Source of the DNA: PKWO01 sp036561005
GTDB lineage: Bacteria; Pseudomonadota; Gammaproteobacteria; Burkholderiales; Burkholderiaceae_D
Direction of reading: 5' to 3'
DNA: 13,010 nucleotides
Assembly (NCBI GenBank): GCA_036561005.1
Contig: DATBQE010000032.1
Span: forward strand, 1-13,010
Positions 6,336 through 13,010 of the stretch are shown in pieces. The position numbers were made by a program, and so were the translations under genes. Under the pieces are notes generated by a model. The model worked only from the letters and a program-made list of their open reading frames with translations. It searched no databases and was not told where the DNA came from. Every line of letters starts with the position of its first letter. The first letter of the stretch is position 1.

Positions 6336-7256
6336 ATGTTCGCAAAAGTCCATGCAGTCGCCCAGCAAGTCAATCGGATCGTCGTCGGCAAGGAGAACCA
6401 GGTCAGGCAGGCGCTGGTTTGTCTCCTGGCAGGCGGACATTTGCTCATTGAGGATGTGCCGGGTGTAGGAAAAACCACGCTGGCGCATGCCCTGGCATCG
6501 TCGCTCGGCCTGCGCTTTAACCGCGTGCAATTTACCAGCGACCTGTTGCCCGCCGACGTGATCGGCATTTCCATCTTCGACCGGGAAAAGAGCGCTTTCA
6601 TCTTCCACCCTGGGCCGATCTTCACGCAAGTGCTGCTGGCCGACGAAATCAATCGCGCCACGCCCAAGACCCAATCGGCCCTGCTGGAAGCGATGGAAGA
6701 GCGCCAAACCACGGCAGACGGCATCACGCGCGAATTGCCGCAGCCCTTTTTCGTGATCGCCACGCAAAACCCGACTCATCAGATCGGCACGTTCCAGTTG
6801 CCGGAGTCACAACTTGATCGCTTCCTGATGTGCCTCTCGCTCGGCTATCCCGATGTGGCAGCGGAGCGTGCCCTGCTGCTGGGAGAAGACCGTCGCGCCT
6901 TGCTCAAGACTTTGCCTGCCGTCATGCGTCCCGAGGAACTGGTCACCGCACAGGCGGCGCTGAAGAAAATTCATACTTCCTCCGCCCTGGTCGATTACGT
7001 GCAAGCCCTGGCCCACGCCTCGCGCACCAACGGCATGTTTGCCGAGGGCCTGAGCCCGCGCGCGGCGATCGCCCTGCTGCAGGCAGCACGCGCCTGGGCC
7101 GCCATGGAAGGACGCGATCATGTGATTCCGGAAGACATCCAGGCGATCCTCATTCCAGTCACCGCACATCGCTTGCGCCCTTTGAAGTCCACTGCCGGCA
7201 CCGCAATGGGAAGCCGCGATCTGGTCCTGCAATTGATGAAATCCGTGCCGGTTTGA
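6336..7256 (+). CDS. MoxR-family AAA+ ATPase
   Basis: The protein is 306 aa from ATG 6336, with a GGA element 6 nt upstream. It is a cytoplasmic AAA+ chaperone-like ATPase of the MoxR class. In order: IVVGKE (15-20), Walker A PGVGKTT (42-48), Walker B LLADEINRATP (100-110) with Asp103 and Glu104, sensor 1 ATQNP (142-146), and ESQLDRF (157-163) with the candidate arginine finger. The C-terminal lid contains the GLSPRAAIALLQAARAW segment typical of the family. MoxR ATPases often act on partner proteins with DUF58 or VWA domains, and here the next gene is a DUF58 protein 22 nt downstream. It is the first gene of a four-gene plus-strand operon and the likely energy source for whatever the operon assembles. 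Confidence 0.94.
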   Translation: MFAKVHAVAQQVNRIVVGKENQVRQALVCLLAGGHLLIEDVPGVGKTTLAHALASSLGLRFNRVQFTSDLLPADVIGISIFDREKSAFIFHPGPIFTQVLLADEINRATPKTQSALLEAMEERQTTADGITRELPQPFFVIATQNPTHQIGTFQLPESQLDRFLMCLSLGYPDVAAERALLLGEDRRALLKTLPAVMRPEELVTAQAALKKIHTSSALVDYVQALAHASRTNGMFAEGLSPRAAIALLQAARAWAAMEGRDHVIPEDIQAILIPVTAHRLRPLKSTAGTAMGSRDLVLQLMKSVPV

Positions 7257-7278
7257 CCATGCCCAAGTTACTGCTCAC

Positions 7279-8271
7279 ATGCTCACTGCATTGAAGAACC
7301 TCTATCGCACCTGGACCAGGAAATGGCTGTTCCAGCTGCGCGACGCCGAACCCGGCGAGGTCTTTCTCAAGCAGCGCCGCGTGTTCATCATCCCCACCCA
7401 GGCCGGCTTGACGTTTGGCGCCATGCTGGTGGTGCTGTTCATCGGCTCGGTCAACTACTCGCTCGGCCTTGGGTTCGTGCTGACTTTCCTCATTGCCAGT
7501 TGCGGCGTCGTCGACATGCACCTGACGTTTCGCAATATGGCGCACCTCTACCTCACCGCCGGCCATGCATCGACCGTATTTGCCGGCGAGGAAGCGCAAT
7601 TCGAACTGCATCTGATCAATCGCTACAAGTACGGCCGTTACGCCATCTGGCTCGGCTTCCTGGCCGAGGATTTGCCTAATATCGAACAAGCGACAGATAT
7701 CCTGCCGCACACCAGCAGCACAGTCAGCCTGCACGTGACGACCACGCGGCGCGGCTGGCTGCAAGCGCCGCGCGTGCGTCTGCAGACGCGTTTCCCGCTC
7801 GGCCTGCTGCGTTCCTGGAGCTACTGGACGCCCGACGCCAGAGCCCTGGTCTATCCGTATCCGGAAGAAGAAGCGCCGCCACTACCCATTCAAGGCAGCG
7901 CAAACAAGGAAGGTAGCGGCCAGGCGGGCCACGACGATTTCGCCGGCGTGCGCGCCTACCAGCCGGGGGATGCCATGAAGCACCTGGCCTGGCGTCAGAT
8001 CGCCCGGGTCGACATCAGCGATGGCGGCAATCTCGTCACCAAGCATTTCGAGGGCGGCGCCAAAGGCGATCTGTGCCTCGATTTCGCACAATTGTCTTAT
8101 CGTATGGATCTTGAACTGCGCCTGTCGCGCATGGCACGATGGGTGCTTGATGCGGAACAGCAAGGCATGCCTTACGCTTTCAAATTGGGCGCCAATGATT
8201 TTGCCGCGTCCATCGGGCCGGCACATCAGGCAGCCTGCCTGCGGGCTTTGGCTCTTTACGAAGGCCATTGA
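7279..8271 (+). CDS. DUF58 domain-containing membrane-anchored protein
   Basis: The protein is 330 aa from ATG 7279, the only start available in frame after the moxR stop; the Shine-Dalgarno is weak, suggesting coupling to moxR translation. Two hydrophobic segments (about 42-60 and 62-80) form a membrane hairpin near the N-terminus, placing the large C-terminal part on the cytoplasmic side if the usual topology holds. The DUF58 core is DFAGVRAYQPGD (220-231) followed by HLAWRQIAR (235-243), the family's conserved basic and tryptophan-containing block. The family is a common partner of MoxR ATPases and distantly related to von Willebrand A-like domains; its biochemical role is unsettled. The stop codon TGA overlaps the ATG of the next gene by one base. 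Confidence 0.9.
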   Translation: MLTALKNLYRTWTRKWLFQLRDAEPGEVFLKQRRVFIIPTQAGLTFGAMLVVLFIGSVNYSLGLGFVLTFLIASCGVVDMHLTFRNMAHLYLTAGHASTVFAGEEAQFELHLINRYKYGRYAIWLGFLAEDLPNIEQATDILPHTSSTVSLHVTTTRRGWLQAPRVRLQTRFPLGLLRSWSYWTPDARALVYPYPEEEAPPLPIQGSANKEGSGQAGHDDFAGVRAYQPGDAMKHLAWRQIARVDISDGGNLVTKHFEGGAKGDLCLDFAQLSYRMDLELRLSRMARWVLDAEQQGMPYAFKLGANDFAASIGPAHQAACLRALALYEGH

Positions 8272-10337
8272 TGAGCGCCTTCGATACAATTCGCAATGCA
8301 ACTGCCAAGTCGGCACGGCGGGGGGCGCATCCCATCTCCCGCCCGATCTCCCGTCCAATGTCACGCGACAAGGCCGATACCCTGTTGCTTCTGTTTTCCT
8401 GCGTGCTGGTGCTCGCGCCACATGTGGCCTACCTGCCGTTGTGGGTATCGGTGGCCAGTGCGGCACTCCTGCTATGGCGCGGCTGGATCACGTTTCGCGG
8501 TTTGCGCATGCCCCCGCAATGGCTGCTTCTGCCAATCGCTGCTGCCGGAATCGGCTCGGTATACCTGACCTTCCACCACTTCTTCGGGCGAGAATCCGGC
8601 GTGGCGATGGTGGTCCTGCTGCTGGTGCTGAAGCTGCTGGAAATGCATGCCAAGCGCGATTTGTTCGTCGTCGTGCTGGTCAGTTTCTTTGTCATGCTGA
8701 CCAACTTCCTCTATTCGCAAACCATCGCCATGGCGCTGATGATGGTTGCGGCGTTGATCGCCATCCTGACGACGCAGGTGTCGTTCCAGTACACCGGCGT
8801 CGTTCCGCCGATTGCGCAGCGACTGCGCCTTGGCGCCAGCATTTTCGCGCTCGCCGTGCCGTTGACGCTGGTCTTGTTCTTCCTGTTTCCGCGCATTCAG
8901 GGTCCGCTGTGGAGCATGCCCGGCGATGCCGGCGGCGGGCACACCGGTTTGTCCGAAGACATGTCGCCGGGCAGCATTTCAGACCTGGCGCAGTCGGGCG
9001 ACCTGGCCTTCCGCGTCAAGTTCGCCGACCCCGTACCAGCCCAATCCTACCTGTATTGGCGAGCCATTGTGTTCGACTACTACGACGGCAGAACGTGGAC
9101 GGGCAAACACGCGGAGCGCCGGCGCATCGATCCGCAATCGGCAGTTGCCGTGCGCGGTAAAGGCGTGCACTACGAAGTCACGCTGGAGCCGACGTCGCGC
9201 CGCTGGCTTTATGCCTTGGATATGCCGTCTCAGGCACCGGACTTGCCGGAGAACCCGGCAACATTTTCGCCGACCATGCAATTGCTCGCCCAGCATCCGG
9301 TTGATGCGCGCATACGTTATGCCGTGACATCGTTTGTCGACTATCGCCTGCAAAGCAATGGACAACTGGAAGACCGGCAAACGTGGCTGCAACTCCCGCC
9401 CGGCTTCAACCCCAAAACACTGGAATTGGCCGCACAGTTGCGCGCCCAATCGCCGGACGATATCCGGTTGGTGGCGGCCGTGCTGGAGTACTTCCACACG
9501 CAAAAATTCAGCTACACGCTGCAACCGCCGCTGCTGGGACGCGATGCAGTCGACGAGTTCCTGTTCCAGACACAGGCCGGGTTTTGCGAGCACTATGCCG
9601 GTGCCTTCACCTACCTGATGCGCGCCATGGGCATACCGGCGCGCGTTGTCACCGGCTATCAGGGCGGCGAACTGAATCCGGTGGACGATTACCTGGTGGT
9701 TTCGCAATCCGATGCCCATGCCTGGGCCGAAGTCTGGATCGAGGGCCAGGGCTGGGTCAGAATCGATCCGACGGCAGCGGTGGCGCCGGAACGGATCCAA
9801 AGAAATCTGTACAGTGTCATCCCGCGCACGGCCCTGGGCGGCTTGATACAAATCGGCAACAGCAGGGATGGCATACTGACCAAATTGCGCTTCGATTGGG
9901 GCGCCATCAACAACGCCTGGAACCAGTGGGTGCTCGACTACAATACCGACAAACAAAAAAGCTTTGTCGAGTCGTTCGGGTTCGGCGACGTCGACTGGCG
10001 CATGCTCATTGCACTCATGGCCTGCCTGGGCGTCGTCGTCACCGCCATCATGTCCGTACCGCTGCTTCTCAGGAAACAGAAACGCGACCCGATCCAGACT
10101 GCCTACGACACGCTGTGCAAGCGCATGGAAAAGCGCGGCCTCGCGCGCGAACTTCATGAAGGGCCGCGCGACTACGGCATGCGCCTTGCCGCGACCGCGG
10201 CGCTGAGTGCGGAACGCAAAGCCGCCGTCGGGCGTTTCCTCAATCTCTACCAGGCAATCCGGTATGGAGCGCCCGGCAGCGACACCGCGCGACACCAACT
10301 GTCCCAACTCAAATCGCTGTTAGCTCAATGCACATGA
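8271..10337 (+). CDS. Membrane transglutaminase-like protein (DUF3488 / transglutaminase core / DUF4129)
   Basis: The protein is 688 aa from ATG 8271, whose A is the last base of the DUF58 stop codon. A later start, ATG 8358 (MSRDKAD), would skip a basic 29-residue tail, but the coupled start is preferred. Several hydrophobic segments fill about 36-70, 83-98, 110-124, 131-169 and 188-206 (DUF3488 region). A long non-cytoplasmic part contains the papain-like transglutaminase core: Cys439 in AGFCEHYAG, His483 in SDAHAWAEVW and Asp499 in RIDPTA, so the triad is complete. A last membrane helix (about 577-600) is followed by a cytoplasmic DUF4129-type tail (about 605-688). The core could cleave or cross-link peptides or amides in the periplasm; the substrate is unknown. 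The downstream overlapping mltB suggests a link to peptidoglycan. Confidence 0.93.
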   Translation: MSAFDTIRNATAKSARRGAHPISRPISRPMSRDKADTLLLLFSCVLVLAPHVAYLPLWVSVASAALLLWRGWITFRGLRMPPQWLLLPIAAAGIGSVYLTFHHFFGRESGVAMVVLLLVLKLLEMHAKRDLFVVVLVSFFVMLTNFLYSQTIAMALMMVAALIAILTTQVSFQYTGVVPPIAQRLRLGASIFALAVPLTLVLFFLFPRIQGPLWSMPGDAGGGHTGLSEDMSPGSISDLAQSGDLAFRVKFADPVPAQSYLYWRAIVFDYYDGRTWTGKHAERRRIDPQSAVAVRGKGVHYEVTLEPTSRRWLYALDMPSQAPDLPENPATFSPTMQLLAQHPVDARIRYAVTSFVDYRLQSNGQLEDRQTWLQLPPGFNPKTLELAAQLRAQSPDDIRLVAAVLEYFHTQKFSYTLQPPLLGRDAVDEFLFQTQAGFCEHYAGAFTYLMRAMGIPARVVTGYQGGELNPVDDYLVVSQSDAHAWAEVWIEGQGWVRIDPTAAVAPERIQRNLYSVIPRTALGGLIQIGNSRDGILTKLRFDWGAINNAWNQWVLDYNTDKQKSFVESFGFGDVDWRMLIALMACLGVVVTAIMSVPLLLRKQKRDPIQTAYDTLCKRMEKRGLARELHEGPRDYGMRLAATAALSAERKAAVGRFLNLYQAIRYGAPGSDTARHQLSQLKSLLAQCT
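8331..8366 (+). repeat. Three 12-nt tandem units encoding PISR/PISR/PMSR
   Basis: The units CCCATCTCCCGC, CCGATCTCCCGT and CCAATGTCACGC lie end to end, in frame, at residues 21-32 of the transglutaminase-like protein. They form a basic cytoplasmic tail just before the first membrane helix. The third unit is the most diverged. Gain or loss of a unit would keep the reading frame. Confidence 0.7.
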
Positions 10338-11455
10338 CTTTCTTCACCTCGCTCCATCAAACGAAACCACGCGCCGCCATCTGCCTGCTAATGCTCAGCA
10401 TGATTTGCATGACGCCCTCGGCATGCGCCAGCAGCAAGATAAAGCACACCAAGCCACTTGCGGCAGCCACCGGCGACAAGGGCGAGTATGCCGATTTCAA
10501 CGAATGGCAGGACGTGCGCAGCTTTATCGACTTGATGGTCGAGAAACACGGCTTTGCCCGCAGCGACATGCAAACCGTGTTCAAGAACGCCCGCCACGTT
10601 TCGAGCGCCATCCAGTTGATCAAGCCGGCACCGGTCGGACAAGCCAAGAACTGGCAAGCCTATCGCGCCAGATTCGTCGAACCGACGCGCATTGCGGCCG
10701 GCCTGGCATTCTGGGATGCGCACGCGGAAGCATTGGCGCGCGCAGAAAAGGAATATGGTGTCCCCGCAGAAATCATCGTCGGCATACTCGGCATTGAGAC
10801 AATGTACGGCAAGAACACCGGCAGCTTTCGGGTAATTGACGTGCTAACGACCCTGGGATTCGACTATCCCGATACGCCAACCCGCAGCACACGCATGGAA
10901 TATTTCCGCAGCGAACTGGAAAACGCCCTGCTGTTTGCGCGCGAATCGAGCATCGACCCGTTCACGCTGCGCGGCTCCTACGCCGGTGCAATCGGCTGGC
11001 CGCAGTTCATGCCGGCGAGCATACGAAAGTTCGCCGTCGACTACGATGGCGACGGCAAAATCGACTTGCGCAACTCGCCTGACGATGCGATCGGCAGTGT
11101 CGCCAACTTCCTCGTGCAACACGGCTGGCGGCGCGGTGAACCCACCGTCTTCCCTGCCACGGTCGACACACCGATCGAAGACGGCAAGATTGCCTGGCCT
11201 TCCTACATAGGCCAGGGTCTGGAAGCGAAATTCAACATTGCGGACCTCAGGGCAGCCGGCGTACACCCCGGTGTCGAACCGCCCCAGGACATGCTGTTTG
11301 GATTGGTTGATTTGCAAAACGGCACCGAACCAACCGAGTATTGGTTGGGAGCGCCGAATTTTTTTGCAATTACCCAATACAACCGCAGTTTCTTTTACGC
11401 GATGTCGGTAATTGATCTTGGAAGAGCTGTGCTTGCCGTGCGCAGTGCGAGATGA
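10328..11455 (+). CDS. mltB: Lytic murein transglycosylase, MltB family
   Basis: The protein is 375 aa from ATG 10328. ATG 10334, two codons on, gives a classic 4-nt ATGA overlap with the previous gene's stop and is equally likely. Residues about 13-35 form a signal peptide with probable cleavage ACA|SS; the Cys32 context (TPSAC) is a poor lipobox, so a soluble periplasmic enzyme is favoured over a lipoprotein. The catalytic Glu157 lies in GILGIETMYGKNTG (152-165), matching the MltB active site that cleaves the MurNAc-GlcNAc bond with formation of 1,6-anhydroMurNAc. GAIGWPQFMPAS (220-231) is a family motif, and DYDGDGKIDL (238-247) matches the calcium-binding EF-hand-like loop known in E. coli Slt35. 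NFFAITQYNRS near the end shows the C-terminus is complete. It is the last gene of the moxR operon. Confidence 0.93.
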   Translation: MHMTFFTSLHQTKPRAAICLLMLSMICMTPSACASSKIKHTKPLAAATGDKGEYADFNEWQDVRSFIDLMVEKHGFARSDMQTVFKNARHVSSAIQLIKPAPVGQAKNWQAYRARFVEPTRIAAGLAFWDAHAEALARAEKEYGVPAEIIVGILGIETMYGKNTGSFRVIDVLTTLGFDYPDTPTRSTRMEYFRSELENALLFARESSIDPFTLRGSYAGAIGWPQFMPASIRKFAVDYDGDGKIDLRNSPDDAIGSVANFLVQHGWRRGEPTVFPATVDTPIEDGKIAWPSYIGQGLEAKFNIADLRAAGVHPGVEPPQDMLFGLVDLQNGTEPTEYWLGAPNFFAITQYNRSFFYAMSVIDLGRAVLAVRSAR

Positions 11456-11465
11456 TGTTGTGGGC

Positions 11466-11524
11466 GACCCCATAAGCTGGCTTTTGGACCGCATAAGCTG
11501 GCAAAGCAGACCGCAAAAAGTGGC
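11466..11524 (+). repeat. Three direct 16-bp repeats, possible IS21-family end remnant
   Basis: GACCCCATAAGCTGGC (11466-11481), GACCGCATAAGCTGGC (11487-11502) and GACCGCAAAAAGTGGC (11509-11524) repeat with a 21-22 nt period, about two helical turns. Copies 1 and 2 differ at one base; copy 3 is more diverged. The array starts 10 nt after the mltB stop. Multiple tandem transposase-binding repeats at an end are known for IS21-family elements, but no istA or istB gene is visible in the window, so at most this is a solo or truncated end. Confidence 0.6.
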
Positions 11525-12312
11525 ATGAAAAATACGGGAAACCGCACAATTTGTTCTTTCGTAGTGAATTACCTCTCGCCCCGTAAGCATGTGCAGTTCG
11601 AAGCCGTTTTGACATGTGTTGGGGGAGCAGATTTTTCCAACCCTGCGAAGTCAAAAGGTTATTTATGCCGGCCGAAATCGTTAATTCGGATCGCCAGAAT
11701 GTCCGAAAACCACCCGAGAAGGACGACCCGGAGCCACATCAGACCTCTCGCGACATAACGGCGTCCAACCAGGAAACAATAGTTAAGGAGCCATATCCTG
11801 TATCCCAACTCTACGTTTGTCTGCCACTTTGATTGATTGTTCTGCGTGAGGAACACTGTCTCAGAAGTGGCGTTCGGCCCAGACGTGTATTGTTGAAGCG
11901 TTGTCGTGTCTCCCCTCAGAATCTCGTGCAGATTATCCAGCGCCAAAATGCAATCCTTCGGAGATGACGCCACCCTCGCTAAAATTAACGGCGCTCTCAA
12001 CATGATAGCGGAAAATTACGGGCAAAAATTATCCGCAGAGTCGATACCTTGGCTGTGACAATCTCACTTTGTCATGTAAATTCTGCCAGTTCCGGATGCC
12101 GGATTGTGCCTTATCCAACATTTTTGCACTGGCTGCTCAACCGGAATCGGGCCGGGTATTTCACCAATCTGACTCGCGATGATGGCGTTGTCAAACGGCG
12201 TTGGCTTACGCGGCAGCTTGCAAACAGGTCGAATAGTCACAACCAGCTCGGCTTACCCTGCCGGCTGCACGCGCCGCCGGTTCGCGAATTGCCCTCTACA
12301 CCGTTCGACTGA
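11525..12312. other. AT-richer stretch without a recognisable gene
   Basis: I recognise no complete gene here. Base composition is visibly lower in GC than the flanking genes up to about 12060. Three open frames deserve a note. A plus-strand frame from ATG 11665 (stop by 11832, 55 aa, very hydrophilic) has AAGG at a good distance. A minus-strand frame from ATG 12003 to 11659 (114 aa) has no Shine-Dalgarno. A minus-strand frame without stops from 12252 to 12067 (62 codons, Pro-rich, containing PFDNAIIASQIGEIPGP) lacks an ATG near its beginning. None shows a family motif. With the repeats at 11466-11524 the stretch looks like an insertion scar or decayed mobile DNA. Confidence 0.5.
12008..12036. 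repeat. Imperfect 10-bp inverted repeat
   Basis: GCGGAAAATT (12008-12017) and AATTATCCGC (12027-12036) pair at 9 of 10 positions around a 9-nt loop. It could be a recombinase or transposase site or an operator. No adjacent T tract makes it a terminator. Confidence 0.5.
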
Positions 12313-12393
12313 ATGCCCACGCTCAAGCAACAACTGTCCGACTATGAAGCCGGCTTCAAGCGGCGCGTCCTCACCGAATGCGTCGAATTGATG
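12313..12393 (+). pseudogene. Possible truncated 5' end of a peroxiredoxin-like (AhpC/TSA) gene
   Basis: The frame from ATG 12313 begins MPTLKQQLSDYEAGFKRRV and continues to about VELM. This resembles, from memory, the amphipathic N-terminal helix of short AhpC/TSA-type peroxiredoxin-like proteins. After about 12393 the frame continues only as the antisense of the TetR gene and no thioredoxin fold or peroxidatic Cys motif follows. If real, the remainder was lost where this sequence meets the TetR 3' end. No clear ribosome-binding site precedes it. The identification is weak. Confidence 0.25.
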
Positions 12394-12986
12394 TCTGTAA
12401 ATATCGTGCCGGACGCCTGCCGATGCATCTTGAAAAGATCTCGGGGGGGGGAGCCTGCCCGTGCATATAAGGCGAGCGTTAAGAGGACGCCGGTCAATAA
12501 TATCGCCAAGCCTGCCGCGTCAGCACCGGGAGACAGATCGACCCCGACGGCATTCGAGAGCCTTCGCTGCAATACTGATCGAGCCGTTTCCAATCCGCTC
12601 GCCAGTGCCGCTCGGATCTCTGAGTCATTGCCGCTTGCGGCCGGAGCGGTACCGAAAACGAAGCAGCCGAGCTCATCACGAGTGTAGACGGTCACTGCGA
12701 AGTCGAAGAATTGATCGAGGCAGTTCCGCAAAGTACCAGGCTGATCCAAAATTCGACCGGCTTCGTCCACGAATTTACTCACAAATCTCTCGAGCGAGGC
12801 TAGGTATAGCCCACGCTTATCACCGAACGCCGCGCCGAGGTTCGGGCGATTGAGACCCGCCGCAGCTGCAAGCTCATCGAGAGAGGCGCTGTCGAATCCC
12901 TTGCGCCAGAAAATCGGAAGCACGCGGTCTAGCGCAGCTTCTCTATCGAAGCTCAGGGGTCTGCCACGGGTACGGGGTTCGTTCAT
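12342..12986 (-). CDS. TetR/AcrR family transcriptional regulator
   Basis: The protein is 214 aa from ATG 12986, with AAGGA 6 nt upstream. The N-terminal helix-turn-helix domain spans about 14-62: AALDRVLPIFWRKGFDSASL, then DELAAAAGLNRPNLGAAFGDKRGLY, with the recognition helix near 45-56. The C-terminal ligand-binding part contains LGCFVFGTAPAAS (106-118) and a hydrophobic helix AILLTGVLLTLALYARAG (161-178). The ligand and target are unknown; its regulated gene may lie beyond the window end, upstream of 12986. A run of nine C in the coding strand (12451-12443 on the minus strand) encodes Ser179-Pro-Pro and could slip. The last 15 or so residues (THSVRTRRLKPAS) look unlike a family tail and may come from sequence fused at the 3' end. 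Confidence 0.88.
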   Translation of the reverse strand: MNEPRTRGRPLSFDREAALDRVLPIFWRKGFDSASLDELAAAAGLNRPNLGAAFGDKRGLYLASLERFVSKFVDEAGRILDQPGTLRNCLDQFFDFAVTVYTRDELGCFVFGTAPAASGNDSEIRAALASGLETARSVLQRRLSNAVGVDLSPGADAAGLAILLTGVLLTLALYARAGSPPRDLFKMHRQASGTIFTDINSTHSVRTRRLKPAS

Positions 12987-13010
12987 TTAATTTCCTTCGG
13001 GATCGCATGT

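Noticed and set aside
7259..7294. 11-codon frame starting at ATG 7259 between moxR and the DUF58 gene
   Set aside because: It could be a leader peptide but has no Shine-Dalgarno and no recognisable attenuator; more likely chance.
8979..10307. 442-codon minus-strand open frame
   Set aside because: It is antisense to the transglutaminase-like gene; long shadow frames are expected at this GC and codon bias.
11659..12003. 114-codon minus-strand frame as a real gene
   Set aside because: No ribosome-binding site, no recognised motif and competing open frames on the other strand; kept only as a note in the gene-poor stretch.
1..13010. CRISPR arrays, rRNA, tRNA, prophage or toxin-antitoxin loci
   Set aside because: No regularly spaced palindromic repeats, conserved RNA cores, integrase genes or paired small toxin/antitoxin frames were seen.

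Overview
The window looks like a chromosomal segment of a betaproteobacterium, most likely Burkholderiales near the Oxalobacteraceae. This rests on the moderately high GC, on a DUF3034-type outer-membrane protein, and on a MoxR / DUF58 / DUF3488-transglutaminase / MltB gene train. The genus is an inference. I saw no rRNA, tRNA or CRISPR.

Layout. (1) Positions 2-1090 hold the 3' part of a GH13 alpha-amylase-family gene, cut by the window edge and followed by an intrinsic terminator. (2) Positions 1383-3316 hold three plus-strand genes for exported proteins: a DUF3034 beta-barrel-like protein, a group I truncated-haemoglobin-like protein with a Sec signal peptide, and a Tat-exported cupredoxin with a CuA-type loop. 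(3) Positions 3342-6123 form a minus-strand group. In transcription order these are a histone-deacetylase-superfamily amidohydrolase, a circularly permuted YlqF/RbgA-type GTPase, and a crotonase-fold protein that lacks both canonical hydratase glutamates. (4) Overlapping candidate divergent promoters near 6224-6255 separate this group from a plus-strand operon at 6336-11455: MoxR AAA+ ATPase, DUF58 protein, a membrane transglutaminase-like protein and the lytic transglycosylase MltB. The last three junctions are 22 nt apart, 1 nt overlapping and 10 (or 4) nt overlapping, so the four proteins probably work together on the cell envelope. (5) Positions 11456-12341 are visibly more AT-rich, without a recognisable complete gene. 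They start with three tandem copies of a 16-bp unit directly after mltB, resembling the end repeats of IS21-family elements, and contain an inverted repeat and possible gene remnants. (6) A TetR-family regulator lies on the minus strand at 12342-12986. It carries a 9-nt G run, and its 3' end overlaps what may be the truncated start of a peroxiredoxin-like gene.

The best candidate for something little described is the DUF3034 / exported globin / Tat cupredoxin locus. The cupredoxin has the CuA motif C-x3-C-x3-H-x2-M, but a Met sits exactly where CuA has its first His ligand. The globin is exported and lacks the usual distal-pocket residues. Together they could form an extracytoplasmic haem/copper redox or gas-handling module. 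This is an inference, not a demonstrated function.
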